DNA of 32,706 nt. It comes from Bacillota bacterium. Lineage in GTDB: Bacteria; Bacillota; Desulfotomaculia; Desulfotomaculales; Ammonificaceae. The translations under genes were made by a program, and so were the position numbers. Location: the NCBI GenBank assembly GCA_020063185.1, contig JAGUUY010000214.1:1-32706 (forward strand), in the 5' to 3' direction. Below are positions 1 to 8,912 of the stretch, in pieces. The first letter of the stretch is position 1; each line of letters opens with the position of its first letter. The notes under the pieces were generated by a model. The model was not told where the DNA came from. It saw only the letters and a list, made by a program, of their open reading frames with translations, and made no database searches.

Positions 1-12
1 AGGAGGTGCCTT

Positions 13-345
13 ATGGTACGGTTTCGTAAATTCTACGAAAGAGTTGTGAACCAGACAAACGCAAAGGACGCCGGCAAGCTTGCGACGTTCGGCGTCGAGT
101 GCACTTATCTGCCCGACCCGCCGGAGGACTTTGACGAGTTCGAATTCAGGACTGCGCTTGGGGATATAACCGTAGTTATTATGGTAACGGTGGAAATGGG
201 GAAGATAAAGAGGCTTTTGTTCAGTGCCGCGGACCCGGAGGACCCCGACATGACCCGCAGTCTGACCGAAGCGCAGTTGGAGACCCTCCTGGCGGAGAAA
301 GGAGACCGGTTGGCTGCGTTTTTCGAATACATAACCCAGGCTTAA
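13..345 (+). CDS. Hypothetical protein, 110 aa
   Basis: An ATG start sits 6 bases after a perfect AGGAGG (1-6), which fixes the start and supports real translation. The product is acidic and soluble, with no signal peptide, membrane segment or cysteine cluster. It has a charged N-terminus (FRKFYERVV), a central beta-rich stretch (DITVVIMVTVEMGKIKRLLF, about residues 51-70) and a helical, acidic C-terminal half. I do not recognise the family and assign no function. The gene is followed by about 370 bases without a convincing gene before thrC, so it is probably the end of its own transcript. What lies upstream is outside the window. Confidence 0.7.
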   Translation: MVRFRKFYERVVNQTNAKDAGKLATFGVECTYLPDPPEDFDEFEFRTALGDITVVIMVTVEMGKIKRLLFSAADPEDPDMTRSLTEAQLETLLAEKGDRLAAFFEYITQA

Positions 346-677
346 TCTTTAAATTTTTTTAGTAAGGGTTCAAGGTCCGAAATGCATCAGCTCAGTGTAC
401 ATCTGAACGGTGAACAGATACTTGTCTTTGCCCAAAACTACGTTTCTTGACCACTGACAATAAACAACCGGTACCAGCCCTATCCCGGCGCGGCGCATTA
501 ATTTATAACCGGCGCGGTGATGGGGTGTTTTGTTAAGTACGCTCCGCTCCGTCCGTCGTCATCCTTCGCGCTCTGCTTGCCTTCAGCCACTCAGCACTTA
601 ACTCATCCGATAATGATGGCGTACATCTAATAGTAACGTATATTCGAGTGCTGGATTCGGCCGAATCGTTGCATTTG
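346..677. other. Intergenic region without a convincing gene
   Basis: No frame here has both a ribosome site and a protein-like composition. Visible content: a T-rich run just after the upstream stop (351-360), a direct repeat CCGGCGCGG at 484-492 and 510-518, and an inverted-repeat-bounded block at 532-602 listed separately. The promoter for thrC lies at the right end. Confidence 0.6.
532..602. repeat. Block of about 70 bases bounded by inverted repeats
   Basis: The ends are GTTAAGT (532-538) and ACTTAAC (596-602), perfect 7-base inverted repeats around a C/T-rich core (GCTCCGCTCCGTCCGTCGTC and onward). The minus strand of the core is purine-rich and open in one frame, but there is no ribosome site. 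It looks more like a small dispersed or palindromic element than a gene. No second copy occurs in this window. Confidence 0.35.
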
Positions 678-686
678 TGGTATACT
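678..686 (+). promoter_or_regulatory. Extended -10 promoter candidate for thrC
   Basis: TGGTATACT is an extended -10 element (TG, one base, TATACT) 31 bases before the thrC start codon. No good -35 hexamer is seen at 16-18 bases upstream, which is tolerated for extended -10 promoters. Confidence 0.4.
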
Positions 687-717
687 GTTTGGAAAACCGT
701 TTTACCAGAGGGCAGAG

Positions 718-2220
718 ATGTTTTACGAAAGCACCAGGGGTGGGACCGCACGGGTCGGCGTGGCGCAGGCAATTCGTGAAGGAATAGCTCCGGACGGGGG
801 CCTTTACGTTCCAGGTCTTTTGCCGCCGGTGGATTTAGGGGCGATCACCGAATTCCCAATGTACTCTTACCAGGGGTTGGCGGAGCAAATCATGACCCCC
901 TTTCTCTCCGGGTTTTCCAAAGCGGAAATAAGACACTGTATAGACGCGGCTTATAACACAAGCAAGTTTGATGATCCGGCTATCGCGCCGCTTCACCCTT
1001 TCGGTGACGGATCTTACATACTTGAACTGTGGCATGGACCGACCTATGCCTTCAAAGACATCGCCCTGCAGATTCTCCCGCACTTTCTGGCTCTTTCCGT
1101 AAAGCGGACAGGGGGTGGCGGTGAGACTGTAATCCTGGTGGCGACGTCCGGCGACACCGGTAAGGCGGCCCTTGAAGGTTTCAGGGACGTACGGGGCACG
1201 AAAATAATCGTTTTTTTCCCCAGTGAAGGTGTCAGTGAAATTCAGAAAAGGCAGATGATCACTCAGGAAGGCGGGAACACCTTTGTTCTGGCGGTGGAAG
1301 GCAATTTTGACGATGCTCAGGCAGGGGTCAAAGATATATTTACCGACCCTGGCCTTAGGGAGCGGCTCAAAACCGGTGGTTTTGAGTTTTCTTCGGCGAA
1401 CTCGATCAACTGGGGAAGGCTCCTGCCCCAGATCGCATATTATTTTTCCGCCTACGCCGCGCTTATTCGTGACCATACCGTAAAGCCCGGGGAAAAAATA
1501 AATTTCGTAGTACCGACAGGTAATTTCGGCAACATTCTGGCCGGTTTTTACGCCTGGGAAATGGGTCTCCCCGTAAACCGGCTGGTGTTGGCGGCGAACG
1601 CGAACAACGTACTATCCGATTTTATTAAAACGGGTGTGTACGACCGGCGACGGTCGTTTTGGAGGACAATATCGCCGTCAATGGACATTCTCGTCTCCAG
1701 TAATCTTGAGCGGTTGCTCTACCAGTTGACCGGTCGCGACGCGGCCAAAATCCGGGTGTGGATGCGGGAGTTGACGGAAACGGGCGCGTACAGCGTTGAC
1801 GAGGGCGCTCACGAGCGTATTCAGGGCTTTTTCTGGTCCGATTGGGCCAAGGATGTGGAGGCGCTCGAGGCGATCAGGGAAACGCATTTCCAATACGGGT
1901 ATGTGCTCGATCCGCATACGGCGGTGGCCCGTGTGGTTTACGAGCGGTACAGGGACCGCTCCGGCGATACCAAGAAAACGGTCGTCCTTTCCACCGCAAG
2001 CCCCTTCAAATTCAACCGGCATGTTGTCTGCGCGCTTTTGGGTGAGAATGCCGGCACTGGCCGTGGTGAGTTCGAACTGCTCGACCTGCTTGCCGCTTAC
2101 ACGGGATGGCCGGTACCGGAGGGGTTAAAAAACCTTGAGCAGCAGCCTGTCCGCCACGAACGGGTGGTTAGCCGTGAAGAAATGAAGGAAGCGGTCCTGC
2201 AAATCCTCGGCTTATCGTGA
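718..2220 (+). CDS. thrC: Threonine synthase, 500 aa
   Basis: A pyridoxal-phosphate enzyme that converts O-phospho-L-homoserine to L-threonine plus phosphate in the cytoplasm, the last step of threonine synthesis. The N-terminus (YESTRG) and the PLP lysine motif AFKDIALQ at about residues 117-124 are the family hallmarks. ATSGDTGKAALEG (about 141-153) and VPTGNFGNILAGFYA (about 265-279) are the phosphate- and cofactor-binding loops. The length of 500 is normal for the longer threonine synthase subgroup. The start ATG follows AGAGGG. The gene appears monocistronic: an extended -10 promoter lies just upstream and a hairpin terminator downstream. No thrB or hom gene is adjacent. Confidence 0.96.
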   Translation: MFYESTRGGTARVGVAQAIREGIAPDGGLYVPGLLPPVDLGAITEFPMYSYQGLAEQIMTPFLSGFSKAEIRHCIDAAYNTSKFDDPAIAPLHPFGDGSYILELWHGPTYAFKDIALQILPHFLALSVKRTGGGGETVILVATSGDTGKAALEGFRDVRGTKIIVFFPSEGVSEIQKRQMITQEGGNTFVLAVEGNFDDAQAGVKDIFTDPGLRERLKTGGFEFSSANSINWGRLLPQIAYYFSAYAALIRDHTVKPGEKINFVVPTGNFGNILAGFYAWEMGLPVNRLVLAANANNVLSDFIKTGVYDRRRSFWRTISPSMDILVSSNLERLLYQLTGRDAAKIRVWMRELTETGAYSVDEGAHERIQGFFWSDWAKDVEALEAIRETHFQYGYVLDPHTAVARVVYERYRDRSGDTKKTVVLSTASPFKFNRHVVCALLGENAGTGRGEFELLDLLAAYTGWPVPEGLKNLEQQPVRHERVVSREEMKEAVLQILGLS

Positions 2221-2273
2221 CATGATTAATTCCGGCGGCAAATAGCATAACCTCGGGCCCGTGCCAGGACAAT

Positions 2274-2303
2274 AAAAGACGCCGTAAATACGAGCGTCTT
2301 TTT
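2274..2303 (+). terminator. Intrinsic terminator of thrC
   Basis: A perfect 9-bp stem, AAAAGACGC (2274-2282) with GCGTCTTTT (2294-2302), has an 11-base loop and ends in the T run of its 3' arm. Confidence 0.8.
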
Positions 2304-2383
2304 ATTTCAAAACCTCTGAACAGTGTAATTTAAACACTTAAGGGTAAAATAACTATGAAATTTTATCTCGGGAGGTGAAAGGC

Positions 2384-2617
2384 TTGTTATCGGAAAAGGA
2401 AGTAATGGAAATGGGAGAGAGAATCATGGGGCACATCAGCCTCATCGAGAAATTCGGGGTATACGCCCAGCAGTGCCCCGACCCCCAGGTACGGGATCTC
2501 TTGAACCGGCACCAGCAAATTTTACAGAACCACTATCAGGCCATGATGGGGTTTATGCAAAACGTGCAGAACGTACCGGGGGGATTCACGCAACCGCAGT
2601 GGGTTAACCCGAGTTAA
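2384..2617 (+). CDS. CotF-like spore coat protein, 77 aa
   Basis: A small helical protein resembling the CotF/DUF2383-like coat proteins of spore formers. It contains a KEVMEMGERIMGHISLIEKF helix and a second helix ending LNRHQQILQNHYQAMMGF, with a Q/N/P-rich tail. The TTG at 2384 is chosen because GGAGGTG (2371-2377) lies 6 bases before it. The in-frame GTG at 2375 overlaps that ribosome site and cannot be the start. It pairs with the following gene, 24 bases downstream with its own strong ribosome site, so the two are probably one transcript. The family assignment rests on composition and pattern, and the structural role in the spore is inferred. Confidence 0.7.
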   Translation: MLSEKEVMEMGERIMGHISLIEKFGVYAQQCPDPQVRDLLNRHQQILQNHYQAMMGFMQNVQNVPGGFTQPQWVNPS

Positions 2618-2641
2618 AGAAAACGAAAGGAGGGAGTCCGG

Positions 2642-2983
2642 ATGCCATTTCAACAGCAGCTTAGCCCGGCCGGCATGGCGATAGACTGCCTGAACAATAT
2701 GAAGTACCTGGTATTGAGAGACGCGTTCGGTATTGTGGAAACGGCAACACCGCAACTGAAACAGACCATTAACCGGATGAATCAAGACCACGTGGCTATG
2801 GCGGACGACTGGTTCAGGCTCATGAACAACCGCGGGTGGTATCAGGTGCCGCAGGCCAGGCCGGACATCGTAAGCCAGCTTATGAGTCAGGTCCAGACCA
2901 TTACCGCACAGGCGAGAATTTCACCGGCACAATTCGGGCAGCAGCAGTTCCAACAGCCTACCGGTTATTACCGGACCACTTAA
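2642..2983 (+). CDS. CotF-family spore coat protein, 113 aa
   Basis: The ATG lies 7 bases after AAAGGAGGG (2626-2634). The product resembles CotF-family coat proteins: helix with DCLNNMKYLVLRDAFGIVET (about residues 14-33), a four-helix-bundle-like middle (LKQTINRMNQDHVAMADDWF), the typical RGWYQVPQA segment near residue 65-72, and a Q/Y-rich tail ending TGYYRTT. CotF proteins are small components of the endospore coat. It is the second gene of a pair with the shorter CotF-like protein and is followed by a strong hairpin terminator. The placement implies expression during sporulation, but no convincing sporulation sigma-factor site was identified. Confidence 0.85.
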   Translation: MPFQQQLSPAGMAIDCLNNMKYLVLRDAFGIVETATPQLKQTINRMNQDHVAMADDWFRLMNNRGWYQVPQARPDIVSQLMSQVQTITAQARISPAQFGQQQFQQPTGYYRTT

Positions 2984-3002
2984 CCGCAAGCAAGAAAAAA
3001 AA

Positions 3003-3033
3003 GAAGGAACGGCCGCAACGGCCGTTTTCTTTT
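3003..3033. terminator. Probably bidirectional terminator
   Basis: Stem AACGGCCG (3008-3015) / CGGCCGTT (3019-3026) with loop CAA, then TTCTTTT on the plus strand. On the minus strand the same stem is followed by CCTTC and a run of eight T. It can therefore end the coat-protein transcript and the minus-strand gene that stops at 3104. Confidence 0.8.
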
Positions 3034-3103
3034 CATAATCTACACCCCGTTATACAGGAGCATGTGGGCGCGGTTTCAGAGTTTAGCGGGAGACGGCCCG
3101 ATG

Positions 3104-3550
3104 TTAACCTGCAACAACGTTAAGCGGCTGTTTTATGTCTTTTGCAGCAAGCAACTGGTCGACGGTCATATCGTTGACCGGTCGAAAGTTCCATACCGCA
3201 AAATAAGCGTCGTAAGCGGCGTGGTAACCGAATGGTTTATCAGCGCCCACCATCGCCACGTCCCAATCGGCGTTGAAGTAGACCTTGAATGCATACTTCA
3301 GCGTATCCATAGAATCGAACTCCGGCATGTCCAGCCAGACCAGCCCAAGGTTGCCGACGGCAACCACCCGCCGCGGGACAATTCATCCTGTTTCGTAGAA
3401 ATATACCTCGGTGACGCATTCGGCGGTAAGCTTTGCGAAAGTTGCACCGTGCATGGTGCCGAAAACTACGAAAGGGCTTTGTACGGTTGCTTCCAGAGCA
3501 TTCTTGCATTGGCCGCAGCCCAGGGCTACGGTCAGGAAATTATGGTTCAA
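3104..3550 (-). CDS. Candidate selenoprotein (in-frame TGA at codon 56), 148 aa, unknown family
   Basis: Reading the minus strand from TTG at 3550 gives one continuous protein-like frame of 149 codons with a single internal TGA (3385-3383) as codon 56. GAGGGTG lies 6 bases before the TTG, and a promoter TTGTAG-N17-TACAAT (3666-3638) precedes it. Composition is gene-like on both sides of the TGA: GCGQCKNALEAT (a CxxC, C12/C15), FVVFGTMHGATFAKLTAECV, then after the TGA VGNLGLVWLDMPEFDSMDTL and NADWDVAMVGADKPFGYHAA. The TGA is followed by a perfect 7-bp hairpin with loop GUC in the range used by bacterial SECIS elements. The window also carries a clear selenoprotein (FdhA), so the machinery should exist. 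The alternative is a recent nonsense mutation in a pseudogene. I do not recognise the family. Confidence 0.5.
3349..3382 (-). promoter_or_regulatory. SECIS-like hairpin after the in-frame TGA
   Basis: On the minus strand GGTTGCC (3365-3359) pairs perfectly with GGCAACC (3355-3349) around loop GTC (3358-3356). The loop begins 25 bases after the TGA, and its first base is G. Bacterial SECIS elements are described as hairpins with a small G-containing loop roughly 16-37 bases after the UGA. The E. coli fdhF SECIS has a similar GGUUGC...GGUC upper stem. Confidence 0.45.
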
Positions 3551-3637
3551 GGAAAACACCCTCTCAACCGAAGAAAATATTGGGGAAAAGAAGTGTGATA
3601 TGAAAGTGGCGGCTAATCACCTTTCTCTGGCACTTCA

Positions 3638-3666
3638 ATTGTACCCCTAAAGATATCTTACTACAA
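3638..3666 (-). promoter_or_regulatory. Sigma-A promoter for the candidate selenoprotein gene
   Basis: Minus strand TTGTAG (3666-3661), 17-base spacer, TACAAT (3643-3638). It lies about 90 bases before the TTG start and faces away from the chemoreceptor gene, so it supports a real minus-strand transcript. Confidence 0.5.
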
Positions 3667-3683
3667 GATTTCATAACAACCGT

Positions 3684-3710
3684 TAAGTAAGGCTTATAGA
3701 CGGCCGATAT
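3684..3710 (+). promoter_or_regulatory. Sigma-D (motility) promoter for the chemoreceptor
   Basis: TAAG (3684-3687), 15 bases, GCCGATAT (3703-3710). The sigma-D/FliA consensus is TAAA-N15-GCCGATAA. The site is 33 bases before the chemoreceptor start codon. Confidence 0.65.
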
Positions 3711-3743
3711 TTTAAAAGAGTCGCTAAAAAGGAGGGAATTTAT

Positions 3744-5315
3744 TTGGCGCGCGTATTCTCCCTGCGGCGAGTTTTGAGATTTATGGTGACCCTCACTATA
3801 TGCTGGGTGGCATTCGCCTGCACGGTAGCCGGTGTGTATTTCAGCAGAAACGAGGTTCTCGGGGCGATGGAGGATTCGCTGAAAAGCGACCTTGCGCTGA
3901 GTTACCAGGTAGTAGACAAGAAGTATCCCGGCGCCTGGTCCGTGAAGGACGGTAAAATGTACAAGGGCAGCGTCCTGATGAACGATAACACTGCCCTGGT
4001 TGACCCCATACAGGAGGTGACGGGAGATGCGGCGACCCTGTTTATGGGTGACACGCGTATCACTACAACGGTACGCGACGAAACAGGCCAACGTAAGGTG
4101 GGAACACAGGCTGCGCCGAACGTGGTCGAAAAGGTTCTGAAACAGGGTCAGCCTTATTACGGACAAGCGGACGTAGCCGGTACCAAGCATATGACCGCCT
4201 ATATGCCGCTGACCGACCGGACGGGTGAAACTGTGGGGATGTGGTTTGTAGGTGTCCCCATGACCCGGGCGTCCCAGGTGGTAACGCAGGTCAGCTTGTC
4301 AATCGCCTTTATTGGCTTCTTATCGTTTATTGTCGGCATGGCGATGATGATCCCGCTTACCAATTTCATCAGTAAACCTATCCGGGGCGCCGCGGATACC
4401 CTCAACAATGTGTCGCTGGGCGATCTGACAATGCACATGAAGGACCAGCGCTTCCAGTCCTTAAATATATTGGCTGCCGCGGCGAACAACATGATAAATC
4501 AGTTAAAGAACCTTGTACACCGCGCCCAGGATACGGCGGGGCAGGTTGCGGCTCAAAGTGAAGAGCTTTCGGCATCCGCCGAGGAGGTGACGGCCACCAT
4601 TGAGAACATCGCCGCCTCCGTTGAGGAACTTTCTAAAGGCGCTCAAGAAACCGCCGCCTATGTGCAGACCGCGGCCGATATTTCAGACAGGGTTCAGCGG
4701 GAAGCGGAGGAAGGCGCGCAGGCCGTAGACGCCGCGGTGCAGCAAATCAGGAGCGCGCAGCAGACCGTGGACCGGGGTACGGAAACGGTTAAAGATCTTG
4801 GTGAACGGTCGGCGGCTATCGGACAGATTACGGAAGTCATTAAAGGAATCGCCGATCAGACCAACCTGCTGGCGTTGAATGCGGCCATTGAAGCCGCGAG
4901 AGCCGGAGAATACGGTCGCGGCTTCGCCGTGGTTGCCGAGGAGGTACGCAAACTTGCGGAGCAGTCCGCACACGCGGCAGAGGAAATTACCGGCATTATC
5001 AGTGAAATACAAAGAGGTACGGCAGGAGCCGTACAAGCAATGGACCGCGCTTCTGTAGAGGTGCACGAAGGAGTAAGCGCCGTGGCGCAAACTCAGGACC
5101 GATTGAAGAAGATTTTGGACGGTATCACCCAGACCCTTAAGGACATCCGAGGTATTGCCGAGTCGACGGAACAAGCCAGCAGGTCAACCCAGAGTGTGAC
5201 TCACTCTACGCAGGAAATGACTCAAATGGCGCAGCAGGTAGGTCAACTCGCGCAAGATCTGGCTAAACGGTCCGGTGACCTGCAGGACGCCGTAAGGGTT
5301 TTCAGGCTGAAATAA
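3744..5315 (+). CDS. Methyl-accepting chemotaxis protein with Cache sensor, 523 aa
   Basis: A membrane chemoreceptor that passes ligand binding to CheW/CheA. Order: short cytoplasmic N-terminus, TM1 about residues 13-35, an extracellular Cache-type sensor about 36-185 (with the [14 protein letters not shown] and WFVGVP signatures of the Cache_3-Cache_2 fold), TM2 about 187-212, HAMP about 213-265, then a long coiled-coil signalling domain. The hairpin tip is recognisable from [20 protein letters not shown], followed by [18 protein letters not shown], which is highly conserved in the family. The TTG start is set by GGAGGG 7 bases upstream. A sigma-D type promoter precedes it, consistent with expression with flagellar genes. 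The ligand is unknown; this Cache class often senses small carboxylates or similar molecules, but nothing here decides it. Confidence 0.95.
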   Translation: MARVFSLRRVLRFMVTLTICWVAFACTVAGVYFSRNEVLGAMEDSLKSDLALSYQVVDKKYPGAWSVKDGKMYKGSVLMNDNTALVDPIQEVTGDAATLFMGDTRITTTVRDETGQRKVGTQAAPNVVEKVLKQGQPYYGQADVAGTKHMTAYMPLTDRTGETVGMWFVGVPMTRASQVVTQVSLSIAFIGFLSFIVGMAMMIPLTNFISKPIRGAADTLNNVSLGDLTMHMKDQRFQSLNILAAAANNMINQLKNLVHRAQDTAGQVAAQSEELSASAEEVTATIENIAASVEELSKGAQETAAYVQTAADISDRVQREAEEGAQAVDAAVQQIRSAQQTVDRGTETVKDLGERSAAIGQITEVIKGIADQTNLLALNAAIEAARAGEYGRGFAVVAEEVRKLAEQSAHAAEEITGIISEIQRGTAGAVQAMDRASVEVHEGVSAVAQTQDRLKKILDGITQTLKDIRGIAESTEQASRSTQSVTHSTQEMTQMAQQVGQLAQDLAKRSGDLQDAVRVFRLK

Positions 5316-5326
5316 CATCCTGATCA

Positions 5327-5360
5327 TAAAAAAGACCCCGCCGTTGAGCGGGGCTTTTTT
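5327..5360. terminator. Bidirectional terminator between chemoreceptor and groEL
   Basis: CCCCGC (5336-5341) pairs with GCGGGG (5348-5353). An A run on the left and a T run on the right let it stop both converging transcripts. Confidence 0.85.
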
Positions 5361-5370
5361 ATTTTTTAGT

Positions 5371-7011
<1,641 letters not shown>

Positions 7012-7053
7012 TTACTTTCCCTCCTTAATAATTAACCTTGAGCAGTTTCGAAA

Positions 7054-7335
7054 TTAAAGGACTCCTAAAATATCGCCCTCGCGCAAGATAAGGTACTCCT
7101 CGCCGTCGAGTTTAACCTCGTTTCCGGCGTACTTCGAGTAGAGTACCTTGTCCCCTACCTTCAGGTCGATAGGTATGCGCTGCCCGTTATCGAGGAGACG
7201 ACCGGAACCGACCGCTGTTACCTCACCTTTCTGCGGCTTTTCCTTGGCTGTGTCCGGCAGCACGATGCCGCCTTTTGTCACCTCTTCCATCGGCAGTGGT
7301 TTAACCACCACCCGCTCTCCTAAAGGCCTGATCAA
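7054..7335 (-). CDS. groES: Co-chaperonin GroES (Hsp10), 93 aa
   Basis: The lid heptamer for GroEL. The sequence [14 protein letters not shown] at the N-terminus, the mobile-loop region [18 protein letters not shown], and [16 protein letters not shown] near the C-terminus are diagnostic, and the length is standard. The TTG at 7335 is the start, with AAGGAGGGG about 6 bases before it. It is the first gene of the operon; a CIRCE element and a sigma-A type promoter lie 34-95 bases upstream, so it is expected to be repressed by HrcA and induced by heat or protein stress. Confidence 0.97.
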   Translation of the reverse strand: MIRPLGERVVVKPLPMEEVTKGGIVLPDTAKEKPQKGEVTAVGSGRLLDNGQRIPIDLKVGDKVLYSKYAGNEVKLDGEEYLILREGDILGVL

Positions 7336-7368
7336 CGATGACCCCTCCTTATGATGATTATGTTGTTA

Positions 7369-7395
7369 TTAGCACTCGTTTAAGTTGAGTGCTAA
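7369..7395 (-). promoter_or_regulatory. CIRCE operator (HrcA binding site)
   Basis: A perfect inverted repeat TTAGCACTC (7369-7377), 9-base spacer, GAGTGCTAA (7387-7395), identical to the CIRCE consensus. It lies between the promoter and groES. Confidence 0.97.
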
Positions 7396-7397
7396 CA

Positions 7398-7430
7398 AGT
7401 ATAATAGCGAAATTCTTAGTCAAAGGTAAA
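7398..7430 (-). promoter_or_regulatory. groESL promoter candidate
   Basis: On the minus strand, TTTACC (7430-7425), 18 bases, TATTAT (7406-7401). An overlapping alternative is TTGACT (7423-7418) with TATACT (7403-7398), but its 14-base spacer is short. Either places the start of transcription at the CIRCE element, as usual. Confidence 0.5.
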
Positions 7431-7692
7431 CCGGCGTTACGAAGTAAAATCGGCCCTCTGCTATCATTTCAGCTTATTACAACCACAATCCGCTTGCTTT
7501 TTAATTATTACAGCCAATATTATGTAATATTGTTTCTGGAACTCTTTCGGAAACTATTGTTACCATTTCCAAAAAAACTATGCGGTAGTGATAAAAGCCA
7601 ACGGCGAGGTTGACCGGATAAGAATTGCCGCGTTGGTTTACTTTGAAAAAAGACTTTCCACGGCGCAAATATTACTGCTTAACCCGATTGCT
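7431..7692. other. Intergenic region, AT-rich, no convincing gene
   Basis: Open frames here have no ribosome site and AT-rich, low-quality composition. This is upstream sequence between the divergent groES promoter and the promoter of the folate/formate gene run. Confidence 0.6.
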
Positions 7693-7721
7693 TTGACAGC
7701 GCAAGCAGGGAACGATATTCT
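7693..7721 (+). promoter_or_regulatory. Sigma-A promoter for the folate/formate dehydrogenase genes
   Basis: TTGACA (7693-7698), exactly 17 bases, TATTCT (7716-7721). It is followed by a leader with a perfect 7-bp hairpin GGCTTAT/ATAAGCC (7758-7778) that has no clear T run. A second, weaker pair TTGGCT (7756-7761) and TATACT (7779-7784) overlaps that hairpin. Confidence 0.65.
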
Positions 7722-7808
7722 AGTAAAGACCAACGGCTTAAACTGGTTTTACTCGTTGGCTTATTTATTGGATAAGCCTATACTTTCTTTAGGGAGGAGA
7801 AATAAAGG

Positions 7809-8414
7809 GTGACCTTCCCCCGCCCGAAGGAGTACAAACGGGACCTGCGCCGCACGGTTTTGACACGGAGGGTCGCCGTTACGGCCGAACATGCTGCGGC
7901 CGCCGGCAAAGCGATTCAGCATTGCATTTTAGGGCTGCCGGCCTTTCAGGACGCCGCTGTGGTAATGGCCTACGCGCCGGTACGCAACGAGGTGGAAACG
8001 GGGGGCCTGATAGAAAAAGCGCTTTCAGCGGGGAAGCGTGTTGCCCTGCCGGTAACCGAAACTAGCCGGAAAGTGATTTACCCCAGGATCATAACGCGTT
8101 ACCCGGAGGATTTAGTCCCCGGCCCGTTCGGGATTGCTGAACCCTGCCCGTTCTGCCCGGTTGCGGCGGCGGAGGAAGTCGACCTGATTATAGTCCCAGG
8201 GGTCGCGTTTGACGCAAGAGGGTTTAGGCTCGGGTACGGTGAAGGATATTACGACCGTTTTTTCCCCCTGACAAGCGGCGTGTCCATCGGTATTGCCTAT
8301 AGTTTTCAATTGGTAGACACTGTCTTCCCGGAAGAGCACGACTGGCCGGTGGATTTTGTGATCACGGAAGAAATAACAATAGAAACAGGTGCGGGGGCGA
8401 ATAGACGGACATGA
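7809..8414 (+). CDS. 5-formyltetrahydrofolate cyclo-ligase, 201 aa
   Basis: Converts 5-formyl-THF plus ATP to 5,10-methenyl-THF, returning a stored folate to the one-carbon pool. Family signs are the basic N-terminus KRDLRRTVLTRR (ATP phosphate binding), VMAYAPVRNEVET, DLIIVPGVAFDARGFRLGYG and the signature GYGEGYYDRFF at about residues 142-152. The GTG start follows GGAGGAG. The last bases overlap the next gene in ATGA (start 8411), so it is translationally coupled to the formate dehydrogenase genes. That link to C1 metabolism fits a formate/tetrahydrofolate (Wood-Ljungdahl type) economy, although no other pathway genes are in view. Confidence 0.92.
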   Translation: MTFPRPKEYKRDLRRTVLTRRVAVTAEHAAAAGKAIQHCILGLPAFQDAAVVMAYAPVRNEVETGGLIEKALSAGKRVALPVTETSRKVIYPRIITRYPEDLVPGPFGIAEPCPFCPVAAAEEVDLIIVPGVAFDARGFRLGYGEGYYDRFFPLTSGVSIGIAYSFQLVDTVFPEEHDWPVDFVITEEITIETGAGANRRT

Positions 8415-8887
8415 ATAAAAACGCCGCGCCGGCGGTAGAAGACCCAAACCTCATTCTGATAATCGACAGGTATCGGGGCAGACCGGAACAGTTGATTACC
8501 GCGCTCCTGGCCGTACAACGGTACTGCGGTTATCTTCCGGAAAACGTGATGCGCGCTCTGGCCAAAGAGTTGCGGGTCCCTTTCAGCAAGGTTTACGGTG
8601 TCGCCACCTTCTACTCCCAGTTCCGGCTCAGGCCCAGGGGACGGCACCTGGTGAGCGTTTGTCTCGGGACAGCCTGCCAGGTAAGAGGCGGGGAACGCAT
8701 TTACCGGATTTTAAAACGGGAGTTCGGGGTGAGACTCGGAGGGACAACGTCCGATAACCGATACACCCTCGAAACAGTGTCTTGTGTCGGCGCTTGCAGT
8801 ATGGCGCCGGTGGTTGTCATTGACGAAGATCATCACGGCCGGCTCACGCCGGAAAAAGCGTTGCGCATGATCAAAAAGTACGAATAA
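8411..8887 (+). CDS. NuoE-like [2Fe-2S] subunit of formate dehydrogenase complex, 158 aa
   Basis: A thioredoxin-fold [2Fe-2S] protein of the NuoE/HydC family (24-kDa subunit type). The N-terminal helical domain (LLAVQRYCGYLPENVMRALA) precedes the ferredoxin domain with cluster cysteines in CLGTACQVRGG and SCVGACSMAP (C-x4-C and C-x3-C). KVYGVATFYSQFRL is a family signature. It should carry electrons next to the NuoF-like subunit encoded immediately downstream. The start overlaps the stop of the cyclo-ligase gene. The order NuoE, NuoF, NuoG-like FdhA matches soluble NAD(P)-dependent, possibly electron-bifurcating, formate dehydrogenases or hydrogenases; here the catalytic subunit is a formate dehydrogenase. 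Confidence 0.9.
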   Translation: MNKNAAPAVEDPNLILIIDRYRGRPEQLITALLAVQRYCGYLPENVMRALAKELRVPFSKVYGVATFYSQFRLRPRGRHLVSVCLGTACQVRGGERIYRILKREFGVRLGGTTSDNRYTLETVSCVGACSMAPVVVIDEDHHGRLTPEKALRMIKKYE

Positions 8888-8912
8888 CAGACCGTAGAAG
8901 GGCTGAGTTGAT

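Noticed and set aside
533-772. Minus-strand frame of 79 codons upstream of thrC
   Set aside because: No ribosome site; it overlaps the thrC start and promoter and coincides with the inverted-repeat block.
3062-3598. Open frame of 178 codons on the plus strand
   Set aside because: It is antisense to the minus-strand gene with promoter and ribosome site; its composition is poor and it has no ribosome site.
7588-7812. Small gene between groES and the cyclo-ligase gene
   Set aside because: No ribosome site; it overlaps the sigma-A promoter and leader of the downstream genes and resembles no known protein.
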